Shown here: in pieces, positions 16,464 to 26,533 of the stretch
Layout: each line of letters opens with the position of its first letter
How positions within the stretch are numbered: the first letter of the stretch is position 1
NCBI GenBank assembly: GCA_009731425.1
Contig: AP018794.1
Location: 62,001-126,000, forward strand
Direction of reading: 5' to 3'
Origin: Lachnospiraceae bacterium KM106-2
Lineage (GTDB): Bacteria; Bacillota; Clostridia; Lachnospirales; Lachnospiraceae
Length of the DNA stretch: 64,000 bases
The notes under the pieces: model-generated
The model's input: the letters and a program-made list of their open reading frames with translations, nothing else
Databases searched by the model: none
What the model was told of the DNA's origin: nothing
Program-made: the position numbers and the translations under genes

Positions 16464-16494
16464 CGCTCATAAATCAGTTTTTTGAAAATGAGCG

Positions 16495-17796
16495 TTATTC
16501 AGATTCTTTATTGAGTTCGGCATCCAATTTTTCGCCGGTGTACAGTTGGTTTTTGACCAGCAAACCAAAAACGAGTCGTACGAATTTACGAGATGTAAGC
16601 GCGAGTGCTCTTTTGTGCTGATGCTTTGTTACCTCAGCATATTTCTTTGCATAGAATGCAGCATATTCAGGCATGTGCCTTCTGACGCTGTTTGAAGCTT
16701 CTCCGAGATAATAACGGAGATATGTATTACCTGCTTTTGATATATGGTTATCTTCTGAAATGAAGTCACCAGAATCGTTTTTTAGCCAGGTCAATCCAGC
16801 ATATTTAGCTAATGCATCAGAAGAATGAAAAGCTGTTATATCGCCAATTTCGGACAGTATACCAGCAGCCCACACAGGGCCAATACCTGGAATGGACTTG
16901 AGAATGGTAAAGGCATTTGGATTCATTCCTTTAATACATTTCTCAATTGCCTGATCAATCAGCTTCATTTCATTCTGGTAGGTCTGGATACAGTTGAATG
17001 AGCTTGCTAAAGAAACATTTAATGGCTCATACATGCATTTATCTAATCGATAAGAATCTCTGGCAGCCTTTTTAAGCAAATCAGAGGTCTTAGATATATC
17101 TGCGATACGATTTCTACTTTTTTTAGCTAGAAATTCAAGCAGCTCCTCTTCTGGTGTGTCAATGATTTCCTGAAGAGACAGAAACTCAGTAAGTACTGCG
17201 GACGAAGTGGAACCATATAGATTGCTGAATGGTTGTTCGTCACCATCTAAAAGCTGAAGTTCACTAAATTTCAGGTAAAGGTTAGACACCATATATGTCT
17301 TTTCACGGGTGATGCATTCTGCAAGATGGAGCCGGTGCCTTGTTAAACGCTTTAATGCGAGATACTGGCTGCCATGCCATGGTTCACATTTCTTTGTACG
17401 TCCAACTCTGGCAAAATCAGCAATGAGATAAGCATCCTTTGCATCAGTTTTGTCCATGCCAACAAAGGTTTTTCTGTAGTTGGCAGTCATCTTTGGATTG
17501 AGGCAGTACACATAAGGTTTGTAAGGCATCAGAAGTTCACAGGAAGATAAAAAGTTAGCTATATGAATGCTATAAACAGATGTGGACTCTAATGCAACAA
17601 TAATGGTATTGAGGTCAGGATGTTTTCGCATACATTCTGAGATTAATTCAGCAAGCATGTCAGCTCCCGGCTGATTATTGCTGAAGGAAGAAGCAATATA
17701 TTTATTTTCGTCAAAATCCATTGCATAAACAACATTGGATTTGGAACTTACATCAATACCGACAAATAAAGTGGATATGTAATTGATCTTAATCAT
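16495..17796 (-). CDS. IS110-family transposase
   Basis: 433 residues. The N-terminal RuvC-like DEDD domain opens with FVGIDVSSKSNVVY (Asp at about 14), has ALESTSVYS (Glu at about 69) and KTDAKDAYLIADFARV (Asp pair at about 117-120). The C-terminal Transposase_20 domain has LKSIPGIGPVWAAGILSEIG, LAKYAGLTW and the serine-bearing region near SNSVRRHMP. The frame is intact, so the element may be active. IS110 recombinases use a bridge RNA to choose target and donor. The ribosome binding site (AAAGGAG) lies ahead of the ATG at 17796. Confidence 0.95.
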   Translation of the reverse strand: MIKINYISTLFVGIDVSSKSNVVYAMDFDENKYIASSFSNNQPGADMLAELISECMRKHPDLNTIIVALESTSVYSIHIANFLSSCELLMPYKPYVYCLNPKMTANYRKTFVGMDKTDAKDAYLIADFARVGRTKKCEPWHGSQYLALKRLTRHRLHLAECITREKTYMVSNLYLKFSELQLLDGDEQPFSNLYGSTSSAVLTEFLSLQEIIDTPEEELLEFLAKKSRNRIADISKTSDLLKKAARDSYRLDKCMYEPLNVSLASSFNCIQTYQNEMKLIDQAIEKCIKGMNPNAFTILKSIPGIGPVWAAGILSEIGDITAFHSSDALAKYAGLTWLKNDSGDFISEDNHISKAGNTYLRYYLGEASNSVRRHMPEYAAFYAKKYAEVTKHQHKRALALTSRKFVRLVFGLLVKNQLYTGEKLDAELNKESE

Positions 17797-18060
17797 GATA
17801 TCACGCTCCTTTCTGATCTGAATTTGTGAAGCCTAAAGAAGAAGGTTTATCCTGTATATCATACAGTGACCGCAACCTCGCGTAATGAGCATTCACCGAG
17901 CCAGCATTTTTTGCTGGTGCTAACGGCTTGGGATGCAACTTCTGTGTAAGCGGAATGTGCTGTATGAGCCAGGCTGCAAGCTTTCTGAGCAGTCTCGGAC
18001 TAAGCCGGCTGAAAGGAGGAAAAGCAGTGCCTTCGGACATCAGACTCTGCTGATATCATA
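17797..18060 (-). ncRNA. Candidate bridge RNA region of the IS110 element
   Basis: The non-coding segment between the presumed left end and the transposase is GC-richer than its surroundings and has stem-loops, including CCAGCA-T5-TGCTGG (17901-17917). In the IS110 group the bridge (seek) RNA is transcribed from exactly this position. A 79-codon frame across it (17801-18040) looks spurious. The loops that would specify target and donor were not worked out. Confidence 0.5.
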
Positions 18061-18163
18061 TCACAGGATTAATACTATTGAAAATGTAACTATTAATTAT
18101 ATAGATGGAAATAGGATGAGGGGAGTTCCTCTTAGATGACCTTACATCTATATCATAAAAAAG

Positions 18164-18204
18164 AATAAGTTTATAAGCTGATTTATCTTGCTTACAAACT
18201 TATT
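18164..18204 (+). promoter_or_regulatory. Leader hairpin ahead of the subtilase
   Basis: AATAAGTTTATAAGC (18164-18178) pairs with GCTTACAAACTTATT (18190-18204): 15 bp with one G-U or A-C type mismatch, 11-nt loop. It ends 4 bases before the ribosome binding site, so it could be an operator or an mRNA-stabilising hairpin. Confidence 0.5.
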
Positions 18205-18221
18205 ATACGAGGAGGACAAAC

Positions 18222-21050
18222 ATGAAAAAGCTTATTCGCTATGTATTTTCAGTACTACTGATCTTGGGTATGGTGTTATCAACCTGCTATTATGCAGAGG
18301 CGAAAGACAAAGATGTGATCACCCCAGAACAAGGGGAAAAACTTACGCACAGAATGCAAGAAAAATTAAAAGAGAATAAGGATAAGAATGAGAAGAATGA
18401 TTATAAAAAAGGGGAAGCAATCATCCTGTATCATAAAAATAACGGAGAGAATAGTGTAAAGACAACTCTGGATAAGAATGATATTCAGTTAGTTAAGACG
18501 TGGAATTTTAAAGATACAAAATCGAATGATAAATCGACAAAAGGTGGAGCAGCAAATAATTTTGTTGTATCCCAAGTAAAGTCAAGCAAATACTCTACGG
18601 AGGAATTAGTCAATATCTTAAAGAAGAATGATCAGATTACATATGCAGAACCAAATTATGTTTTTCACCTTACGGATGCTAAATATTTAGACAAGCAATG
18701 GCCACTAGATAATAAGGGACAAAATGCCGGAACCCAAAATTGTGATATCAATCCGGAAGATGCATGGAGTAGTGCAAGTCAAAAAGATGAAGTAGTTGCT
18801 ATTATTGATAGTGGTGTAGATTATACTCATGAAGCTTTAAAGGGAAATATGTGGGTAAATACGCATACGAATGTATTAAAAGGTACTTACGGTTATGATT
18901 GCTGTAATGATGATGCCGATCCAATGGATGATAATGGACATGGAACACATTGCGCAGGTATTGTAGCTGGAAATAATACATATATTAAAGGCGTTGATCC
19001 TAATGTTAAGATCATGGCATTAAAGTACGCTAATAAAGATGGTGCTGGATATAATGCTGACGCTATTGAAGCTTATAACTATATATCTACTGCCATTGAT
19101 GCCGGTGTTCATGTTACCGCTATAAATAATTCATGGGGTGGTAGTGCGAATTCAAATATCTTAGCTCAGGTCGTAAATGAGGTAGGAAAAAAGGGTGCTG
19201 TTACAGTAATTGCAGCCGGAAATAGTTTTGAAGATGTTGATGTAAAAGGATGTTCTCCATGGGATTTCAAGAGCCCTTATACGATAAAAGTAGCAGCATC
19301 GGGGGAAAAAGATGAGCTTACTAGTTTCTCCTGCTTTGGAAAACAATCAGTAGACCTAGCAGCTCCAGGTGCTGATATCTTATCAACAGTATCCTATGAC
19401 TGTTACAATCCATCCATCCATGAGGGTGATCCAAATTATTCTGAAATTTATCATCCATTTAAAGCAAACGAGAAATTATCTAATATGAAGACTCTCGGTT
19501 TTGATACAACAGCTTCCAATAATAATAGTGTGAGTATTTCAACTTCAACAAACTTTGGTAATTATGACCCAAATGATGGAGCATTAGATATTACTTTTGA
19601 TGCGACTGCTGTAGGAAAATATGGAGCGATTTACGGAGCTATTCTTCCATTTACATTACCAAGTTCGAACACGGACTATTATTATAGTCTTCAGTTTAAG
19701 CTAGTTGGTCCAGAAGACGCAATGCTTATCTTAGCAGACGATACGAATGAGAGAATTACAAATGGTGATTTCCTGGATTCAGCAATAACTGGAGTAATCC
19801 CAAGTGGATGCAATGTATGGGAAAGTTTTTCTGACAGGCTTAAAGTTAAATCATCTCCAAATGATAGTAACAGTATGTATTTTGGTATGTTTGTTAACAA
19901 ACCAGGAACTTATCATTTGTATATAGATGCCTTTGGTATCAGTAAACAGAATTTAGCACCAAGTCAATTTGGTAAATATGCTTTTTATAAAGGTACCTCA
20001 ATGGCTGCTCCTGAAGTAACCGGTGCCGTATCATTAATTCGTAAATTATATCCAAATGTGACAGCAGATACGATTAAAGATTATACTGCAAAAAGTGTAA
20101 GAAAGGTTCCAGCACTTATGGATAAAACAATAAGTGGTGGCGTTTTAGACCTTTCGATGCTAAATCCATTGCAGAGCATTTCATTTGCCCAGAGTATCTA
20201 TCAGATGGATGAAGGTGGGCAACTTCAGTTGACTCCAACCATAAATCCTGATAACGCTTTCAAAAAAGAAGTATCTTATACAAGTAGTGATGCTTCAATT
20301 ACAGTTGATCAAAATGGTCTAGTGAAAGCATTAGCAGGAAGTGCCGGGCATAAAGCTACTATAACCGTAACTTCACAAAAAAATCCAAGTATTATAGCAA
20401 ATACAACAGTTGAAGTAAAACAGAAACCAGCACCAGTACCAGTACCGGTACCAACACCAGTAACACCTGCTAATAATTATGCTTCCTATAAAGTTAGTGG
20501 TTTGAAGGCAACACAGACGACAGCTCAAGTTAAGTTATCTTGGAAGAGAGTAGCGGGTGCAAGCGGGTATACGATCTATTGTCAAAGTGGCAAGAAACAG
20601 ATTACGCTAGGTAGTAATTCTAGCGTAACTAAGACGACTTATACAGTTAAGAAGATCAAAGGAAAGAAATTGAAATCGGCTACCGCTTATACATTTAAAG
20701 TAGCGCCTTATACGGTTGTATCAGGAAAGAAGATCTATGGTAAGAAAGTAACCATCAAGACTGGTACAAAGCCAGGAACTGCTAAGATAAGTTCAGCAAA
20801 ACGTTCTGGTAAGAAGGTGAAACTAAGTGTAAATAAAGTTGTTAGAGCAACTGGATTTAAGATCTATATTAAGGTAAATAAAAAGGGTTCTTATAAACTG
20901 GTTAAGACAGTAAAAGGTGGTAAGAAATTCACCTGTACGATTAAAGTAAACAAGTTGAATAAGAATTCGGCAATTCGAGTACGTGCCTATAAGACAGTGA
21001 ATAAGAAAGCAATCTATGGAAGTTACTCAAAGGGAAAGAAATTGAAATAA
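18222..21050 (+). CDS. Secreted subtilisin-like serine protease (S8) with Big2 and fibronectin-like C-terminus
   Basis: 942 residues. A signal peptide covers about residues 1-27 (KKLIRY, hydrophobic core, cleavage near YAEA). A propeptide follows to about 150. The S8 catalytic triad is Asp196 (AIIDSGVDY), His240 (NGHGTHCAG) and Ser593 (GTSMAAPE), with the oxyanion Asn in NNSWGG near 303. The 290-residue gap before Ser593 contains an inserted beta-rich domain. Then come a Big2-like domain (about 650-735), a Pro-Val linker and two or three fibronectin III-like or lysine-rich repeats to the end. No LPxTG anchor is seen; the very basic tail may bind the cell wall. AGGAGG lies 7 bases ahead of the start. 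Confidence 0.92.
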   Translation: MKKLIRYVFSVLLILGMVLSTCYYAEAKDKDVITPEQGEKLTHRMQEKLKENKDKNEKNDYKKGEAIILYHKNNGENSVKTTLDKNDIQLVKTWNFKDTKSNDKSTKGGAANNFVVSQVKSSKYSTEELVNILKKNDQITYAEPNYVFHLTDAKYLDKQWPLDNKGQNAGTQNCDINPEDAWSSASQKDEVVAIIDSGVDYTHEALKGNMWVNTHTNVLKGTYGYDCCNDDADPMDDNGHGTHCAGIVAGNNTYIKGVDPNVKIMALKYANKDGAGYNADAIEAYNYISTAIDAGVHVTAINNSWGGSANSNILAQVVNEVGKKGAVTVIAAGNSFEDVDVKGCSPWDFKSPYTIKVAASGEKDELTSFSCFGKQSVDLAAPGADILSTVSYDCYNPSIHEGDPNYSEIYHPFKANEKLSNMKTLGFDTTASNNNSVSISTSTNFGNYDPNDGALDITFDATAVGKYGAIYGAILPFTLPSSNTDYYYSLQFKLVGPEDAMLILADDTNERITNGDFLDSAITGVIPSGCNVWESFSDRLKVKSSPNDSNSMYFGMFVNKPGTYHLYIDAFGISKQNLAPSQFGKYAFYKGTSMAAPEVTGAVSLIRKLYPNVTADTIKDYTAKSVRKVPALMDKTISGGVLDLSMLNPLQSISFAQSIYQMDEGGQLQLTPTINPDNAFKKEVSYTSSDASITVDQNGLVKALAGSAGHKATITVTSQKNPSIIANTTVEVKQKPAPVPVPVPTPVTPANNYASYKVSGLKATQTTAQVKLSWKRVAGASGYTIYCQSGKKQITLGSNSSVTKTTYTVKKIKGKKLKSATAYTFKVAPYTVVSGKKIYGKKVTIKTGTKPGTAKISSAKRSGKKVKLSVNKVVRATGFKIYIKVNKKGSYKLVKTVKGGKKFTCTIKVNKLNKNSAIRVRAYKTVNKKAIYGSYSKGKKLK

Positions 21051-21054
21051 AGGA

Positions 21055-21093
21055 AAGCCCTCGGTCATAAAAGTATGGCTGGGGGCTTATTTC
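21055..21093 (+). terminator. Terminator-like hairpin after the subtilase
   Basis: 15-bp stem with four G-U pairs (21055-21069 with 21074-21088), followed by ATTTC, a weak T run. Confidence 0.7.
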
Positions 21094-21113
21094 TGTAAAT
21101 AAAATGAAGGTTA

Positions 21114-21142
21114 TTGACATATGCTCATAATAGTTCTATACT
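21114..21142 (+). promoter_or_regulatory. Promoter of the NifX-like/DUF134 genes
   Basis: TTGACA (21114-21119), 17-bp spacer, TATACT (21137-21142): near-consensus. Confidence 0.8.
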
Positions 21143-21171
21143 AAATGTAATATATGGAAGGAGCGATTATT

Positions 21172-21564
21172 ATGAAAATTGCAGTAACTTATGAAAATGG
21201 ACAGGTATTTCAGCACTTTGGACATACAAGTCAGTTCCAGGTTTTTGAGGTAGAAAATAACCAGATTAAAGATACTTGTATCGTTGATACAAATGGAAGC
21301 GGTCATGGTGCACTTGCAGGATTTCTAGAGAATCAAGGTGTTGAGGCCTTAATTTGTGGAGGAATCGGCGGTGGAGCAATTCAAGCACTAAAGGAAGCTT
21401 CCATTCAAGTATTTGGTGGCGTTTCTGGTGCTACTGAAGAAGCAGTTAAGGCATTTTTAGAAGGTAAGCTCAACTATAATCCAAATGTACGTTGTTCTCA
21501 TCATGATCATGAACACGGGGAAGGTCATCATACTTGTGGCGATCATGGTTGCGGAAATCACTAA
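21172..21564 (+). CDS. NifB/NifX-family (dinitrogenase Fe-Mo cofactor-like) protein with His/Cys tail
   Basis: 130 residues from the ATG at 21172; AAGGAG (21157-21162) supports it over the ATG at 21154. The domain (IAVTYENGQVFQHFGHTSQF, ALICGGIGGGAIQAL) is the NifX/NafY-like fold that binds iron-sulphur or molybdenum cofactors. The last 20 or so residues are rich in His and Cys (CSHHDHEHGEGHH and CGDHGCGNH), a probable metal sink. No nif genes are nearby; in non-fixing Clostridia such genes usually pair with DUF134 genes, as here. The exact function is unknown. Confidence 0.88.
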   Translation: MKIAVTYENGQVFQHFGHTSQFQVFEVENNQIKDTCIVDTNGSGHGALAGFLENQGVEALICGGIGGGAIQALKEASIQVFGGVSGATEEAVKAFLEGKLNYNPNVRCSHHDHEHGEGHHTCGDHGCGNH

Positions 21565-21588
21565 AGAAATGAGAAAGGTGGGATAGCC

Positions 21589-22059
21589 ATGGCAAGACCT
21601 ACGAAATGGAGAAAAATAGGGGTGGAACCTTCTTCTCCTTATTTTCTTCCTGCAAAGGAGGCAGCCGAGGATAGTGAGGTCATCCCCCTTTTACTAGAAG
21701 AACTTGAGGCAATCCGATTAAAGGACTTGTTAGGGATGGAGCAGGAAGAATGCGCAAAAGAGATGGAAGTGTCGAGACCAACCTTTCAAAGAATCCTTCT
21801 TTCGGCAAGAGAGAAGATTGCAGATAGTATCGTGAATGGAAAGACTCTTCATATTAGCGGAGGTAATTATACCAAGCACATTTGCAACCTTGCCTGTAGC
21901 ACATGTGGGAAGGTATGGACAGAGAGTGTAGAGAACTTTACCAAGCGTTCTTGTCACTCTTATGAATGCCCTTCTTGTGGATCTAGACATGTCGGATGTG
22001 CAAAACGATGTGAAGAACATTTTTGTCAGAAAAGATGTTGTAAAAAGCATTCTGAATAA
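21589..22059 (+). CDS. DUF134-family predicted DNA-binding protein with zinc-ribbon-like tail
   Basis: 156 residues. The opening (ARPTKWRKIGVEP) and the HTH of sigma-70 region 4 type (LLGMEQEECAKEMEVSRPTF then QRILLSAREKIADSI) define DUF134. The C-terminal 55 residues hold about 12 Cys (CNLACSTCGK, CPSCGSRHVGC, CEEHFCQKRCC) likely to bind zinc or an Fe-S cluster. It follows the NifX-like gene by 24 bases, so the two probably form an operon, with this protein as regulator. Confidence 0.88.
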   Translation: MARPTKWRKIGVEPSSPYFLPAKEAAEDSEVIPLLLEELEAIRLKDLLGMEQEECAKEMEVSRPTFQRILLSAREKIADSIVNGKTLHISGGNYTKHICNLACSTCGKVWTESVENFTKRSCHSYECPSCGSRHVGCAKRCEEHFCQKRCCKKHSE

Positions 22060-22081
22060 GAGATGTATTTATCTATGGTTT

Positions 22082-22115
22082 TAAGCCCTATGTCTAATAT
22101 TGCATAGGGCTTATT
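22082..22115 (+). terminator. Terminator-like hairpin
   Basis: TAAGCCCTATG (22082-22092) with CATAGGGCTTA (22103-22113), 10-nt loop, short T tract. It ends the DUF134 operon. Confidence 0.7.
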
Positions 22116-22266
22116 AAATTGAAGATTGTAAGAAGTTATGTTGTAATTCTGCACAAGAAAAGAGAAGCAAGTATTGTTAGATTCCATGAAATTAAACTTA
22201 GGTGGGAAAGTACACTTACTTAATGTCTTGAAATCTGCTAAAATTCAAGTCAAAGGAGTGAGAACA

Positions 22267-22554
22267 ATGTTTGCAATTGGTGAAACAAAAGGAATCGTTC
22301 ATTTTTCAAAATTGGAACTTCCAAAGGAGTATCATTTACGAAAGAAGAAATTGACCGCAGTATGGATTGGAAAAAATGTGCTTTACCTTTCTGATGAGCC
22401 AGATTCCCTAAAGAGAAAGGCCGGTAAAGAAGGCCTATTTTTTGATCCGGACATTGATTCACTAGGAAGAATTGAAGTACCTCATACATTAGAGGGAAAG
22501 ATGGCATATGTAAAAGGTTGTATTTCAACGATTCGAATTACATTTAAGGATTAA
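22267..22554 (+). CDS. Small protein with an AbrB/MraZ-like motif
   Basis: 95 residues from the ATG at 22267, chosen because AAAGGAG lies 8-10 bases upstream; an earlier in-frame ATG at 22174 lacks a site. The stretch DSLGRIEVPHTL (about 72-83) resembles the swapped-hairpin AbrB/MazE/MraZ motif (D-x-x-G-R-x-x-I/V-P). The rest is not recognised. If the motif is real, the protein is a small DNA-binding or antitoxin-like protein; no toxin gene is adjacent. It stands alone ahead of groES. Confidence 0.5.
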   Translation: MFAIGETKGIVHFSKLELPKEYHLRKKKLTAVWIGKNVLYLSDEPDSLKRKAGKEGLFFDPDIDSLGRIEVPHTLEGKMAYVKGCISTIRITFKD

Positions 22555-22607
22555 GAAATTTGAAAAAATAGACTCTGTTTCCTATCATAGGAAAGTTTGG
22601 AAAAAAA

Positions 22608-22634
22608 TTAGCACTCGACTATTGACAGTGCTAA
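22608..22634. promoter_or_regulatory. CIRCE element (HrcA operator)
   Basis: TTAGCACTC (22608-22616), 9-bp spacer, CAGTGCTAA (22626-22634): the 9-9-9 CIRCE inverted repeat with one mismatch. The right arm overlaps the last bases of the -35, so HrcA would block RNA polymerase. Confidence 0.95.
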
Positions 22635-22650
22635 CAAATAGTGCTATAAC
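22622..22650 (+). promoter_or_regulatory. groESL promoter
   Basis: TTGACA (22622-22627), 17-bp spacer, TATAAC (22645-22650). Confidence 0.85.
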
Positions 22651-22715
22651 TAATATCGAAAGTTAGTTCTAGTTGTAATAGAACAGACCTATATATACAG
22701 AAAGAAGGTATTATT

Positions 22716-24630
<1,915 letters not shown>

Positions 24631-24652
24631 GTTTGATTATTTAGGAGAATCT

Positions 24653-24850
24653 ATGAACGAAATATTTAGTGTTGGAGATCATGTGTTACATCCCTCATAT
24701 GGTGAGTGTGTGGTCCGTAAAATCGATAAATTAAAAACTGGAAATGCTTTAACTGATTATTATGTACTTGAATCGGTTGATGCCAAAAAACATAAAATGT
24801 ATTTGCCAGTTGGCACTCATGAAGTAAAATTAAAGAAAATTGAGAAATAA
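24653..24850 (+). CDS. Small CarD/TRCF-RID-like protein
   Basis: 65 residues. FSVGDHVLHPSYGECVVRKI and YYVLESVDAKKHKMYLPV follow the RNA-polymerase-interacting domain of CarD and Mfd (V-G-D-x-V-x-H/Y-P-x-x-G). It lacks the C-terminal helical DNA-binding part of full CarD (about 160 residues). It lies 22 bases after groEL, with AGGAG, and so may be heat-induced with it. An RNA polymerase contact is inferred from the fold alone. Confidence 0.7.
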   Translation: MNEIFSVGDHVLHPSYGECVVRKIDKLKTGNALTDYYVLESVDAKKHKMYLPVGTHEVKLKKIEK

Positions 24851-24856
24851 GAAAAC

Positions 24857-24905
24857 AGCTCTATATCAGGTCGGAATGAAAAGAAACTGATATAGAGCTA
24901 TTTTT
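24857..24905 (+). terminator. groESL operon terminator
   Basis: AGCTCTATATCAG (24857-24869) pairs perfectly with CTGATATAGAGCT (24887-24899), followed by ATTTTT. Confidence 0.88.
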
Positions 24906-24988
24906 CTTTGAGAACAGGCTCTATGATTTGGTATACGAAAGGTAATATAGTATAATAGACTTCATGGATTCAGTTAGGAGGGGATTTA

Positions 24989-25810
24989 TTGGAGAAATTA
25001 ATTAAAATTCAGGAGCTGACCAAGCAGTTTGCGGGGAGAGAGATTTTATCAAAGATTAATTTGGAGATACATAGAGGAGATTCCATTGCATTTACCGGAC
25101 ATAATGGAAGTGGGAAAAGTACATTATTAAAGATGATCGGAGGTCTATTGCCTTATGATTCGGGCGTCATCCTTCGTAATAAAAACCTTCGTGTAGATTA
25201 TATCCCTGAGCATTTTCCAAAACTGGCAATTACGGCAAGACAGTATCTTATACATATGGGAAAGTTGGAAGGATTAGATAGCGAACGAATCAGAAAGAAA
25301 ATTGATTCATTATCGACAGCATTTTACATGGAGGAGATGTTGGATACTCCGATCCGATTTCTTTCAAAAGGAACGATGCAGAAGGTCTGTGTGATCCAGG
25401 CTATGCTAGGAGAACAGGATCTTCTATTATTAGATGAGCCTCTATCCGGTCAGGATGAAGATTCGAAGAAGAACTTTCTTTCTTTGATCAAAGAGCGGAT
25501 TACACAAGGCACCGCTGTTGTTATGTCTTGTCATGAAGCCTTATTAATGAGAGAAGTATCAAGGGAAATCTATCAGATTGAGAACAAGAGATTAGTTAGA
25601 ACTGATCTACAGCAGTTACGGGGAGCAAGAAAGATTCTTGTGTTTGAAAAAGGAAATAAGGGATCAAAGAAGGAGTCCTTAGAATTAGTTCGGATTGAAG
25701 AGGGAACGAAAACGAAGGTATTCGTTTCAAATGAGGATATGGATCAAGCAGTGAAACAGATGTTAGCAAGTGGGTATGAGATAAGAGGGATATATGATGA
25801 GGAAGAGTAG
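24989..25810 (+). CDS. ABC transporter ATP-binding protein
   Basis: 273 residues, TTG start at 24989 after AGGAGGGGA. Walker A GHNGSGKST (about 38-46), Walker B LLLLDEPLSGQ (about 151-161) and the H-loop CHEA are intact; the signature is degenerate (RFLSKGTMQKV in place of LSGGQ), as often in ABC-2 type exporters. A C-terminal extension of about 60 residues follows the ATPase. It pairs with the membrane protein that overlaps its 3' end. Cargo unknown. Confidence 0.9.
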   Translation: MEKLIKIQELTKQFAGREILSKINLEIHRGDSIAFTGHNGSGKSTLLKMIGGLLPYDSGVILRNKNLRVDYIPEHFPKLAITARQYLIHMGKLEGLDSERIRKKIDSLSTAFYMEEMLDTPIRFLSKGTMQKVCVIQAMLGEQDLLLLDEPLSGQDEDSKKNFLSLIKERITQGTAVVMSCHEALLMREVSREIYQIENKRLVRTDLQQLRGARKILVFEKGNKGSKKESLELVRIEEGTKTKVFVSNEDMDQAVKQMLASGYEIRGIYDEEE

Positions 25811-26528
25811 AGAATTAGTGTGGTACCATATGCATCTATATTTTAAGACAAATAAGTGGGTGATGCCATTTTTGGTCTGGATCTTAAGCCTTGTGGTTTC
25901 TTATAGTGTGAAGCCGGTTCATGTAGGATCTAGTATTCTGGTTTCAGCTGGAATTTCCTTCTTTATTTCTTTATGGCTTGGGATTACTTATTATGATAAT
26001 GTGGATCCGGTGGCGGAGCAGATTACAATATTAAAAGTGCAGAATCGTCGATTGTATGATATAAGTCAATTTCTGTTTCTAGGAGTTATCGCGAGTCTGC
26101 TAAGCACTACTGGAGTCCTGTTCCCAAGTATTAAGAATGTAACAGATGGGCTTGATCTTTATACAAGAACTCTTCATGTTTTTGATATGATTTGTTCCTT
26201 ATGGATCCATTTAGTATTATCCTTTCTTGGAATCGGACTTAGTATGCTATTTCAGCCTAGGATCATGAAGAATCGTAAATTTGCCATCTTACTAATGGCT
26301 TGCATTAGTGTACTCGCCATAAGCAAGAGTGGAATGATAGACAGTGCACCACCCCTTAAAGGGCTGCTTTGGGTATTGCCGCCCCTGTCGGATATTTTAA
26401 CCATGCTTGGAAACAAAGATTATTTTTATGTCGGAGAACTATGTAAAATGACAGGATATAGTGTTCTCTACTTAGTGGTGTTATTTGTGATCAGTGAAGT
26501 AATCTTACAGAAGAAAAATAATTATTAG
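25794..26528 (+). CDS. ABC-2-like membrane component
   Basis: 244 residues with about six membrane helices (near 20-38, 45-65, 95-112, 135-155, 165-182 and 215-238) and no enzymatic motif. Its start overlaps the ATPase gene by 17 bases (ATG 25794 or 25797), the usual coupling of an ABC exporter pair. It is probably the permease. The gene ends 5 bases before the convergent PucR-type gene, with no clear terminator between. Confidence 0.75.
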   Translation: MMRKSRELVWYHMHLYFKTNKWVMPFLVWILSLVVSYSVKPVHVGSSILVSAGISFFISLWLGITYYDNVDPVAEQITILKVQNRRLYDISQFLFLGVIASLLSTTGVLFPSIKNVTDGLDLYTRTLHVFDMICSLWIHLVLSFLGIGLSMLFQPRIMKNRKFAILLMACISVLAISKSGMIDSAPPLKGLLWVLPPLSDILTMLGNKDYFYVGELCKMTGYSVLYLVVLFVISEVILQKKNNY

Positions 26529-26533
26529 TGCAA

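Larger units (their letters stand above)
16464..18060 (-). mobile_element. IS110-family insertion sequence (ends approximate)
   Basis: The element consists of a DEDD transposase gene on the minus strand, a hairpin just after its stop (CGCTCAT/ATGAGCG, 16464-16494) and a roughly 260-bp GC-richer non-coding segment upstream of the transposase. IS110 elements have no terminal inverted repeats, so the ends cannot be fixed by eye. It sits between a decayed ABC gene and the subtilase. Confidence 0.75.

Noticed and set aside
17801..18040. A 79-codon minus-strand frame upstream of the IS110 transposase.
   Set aside because: It lies in the expected bridge RNA segment, has no recognisable domain and no ribosome binding site; structure of the DNA explains it better.
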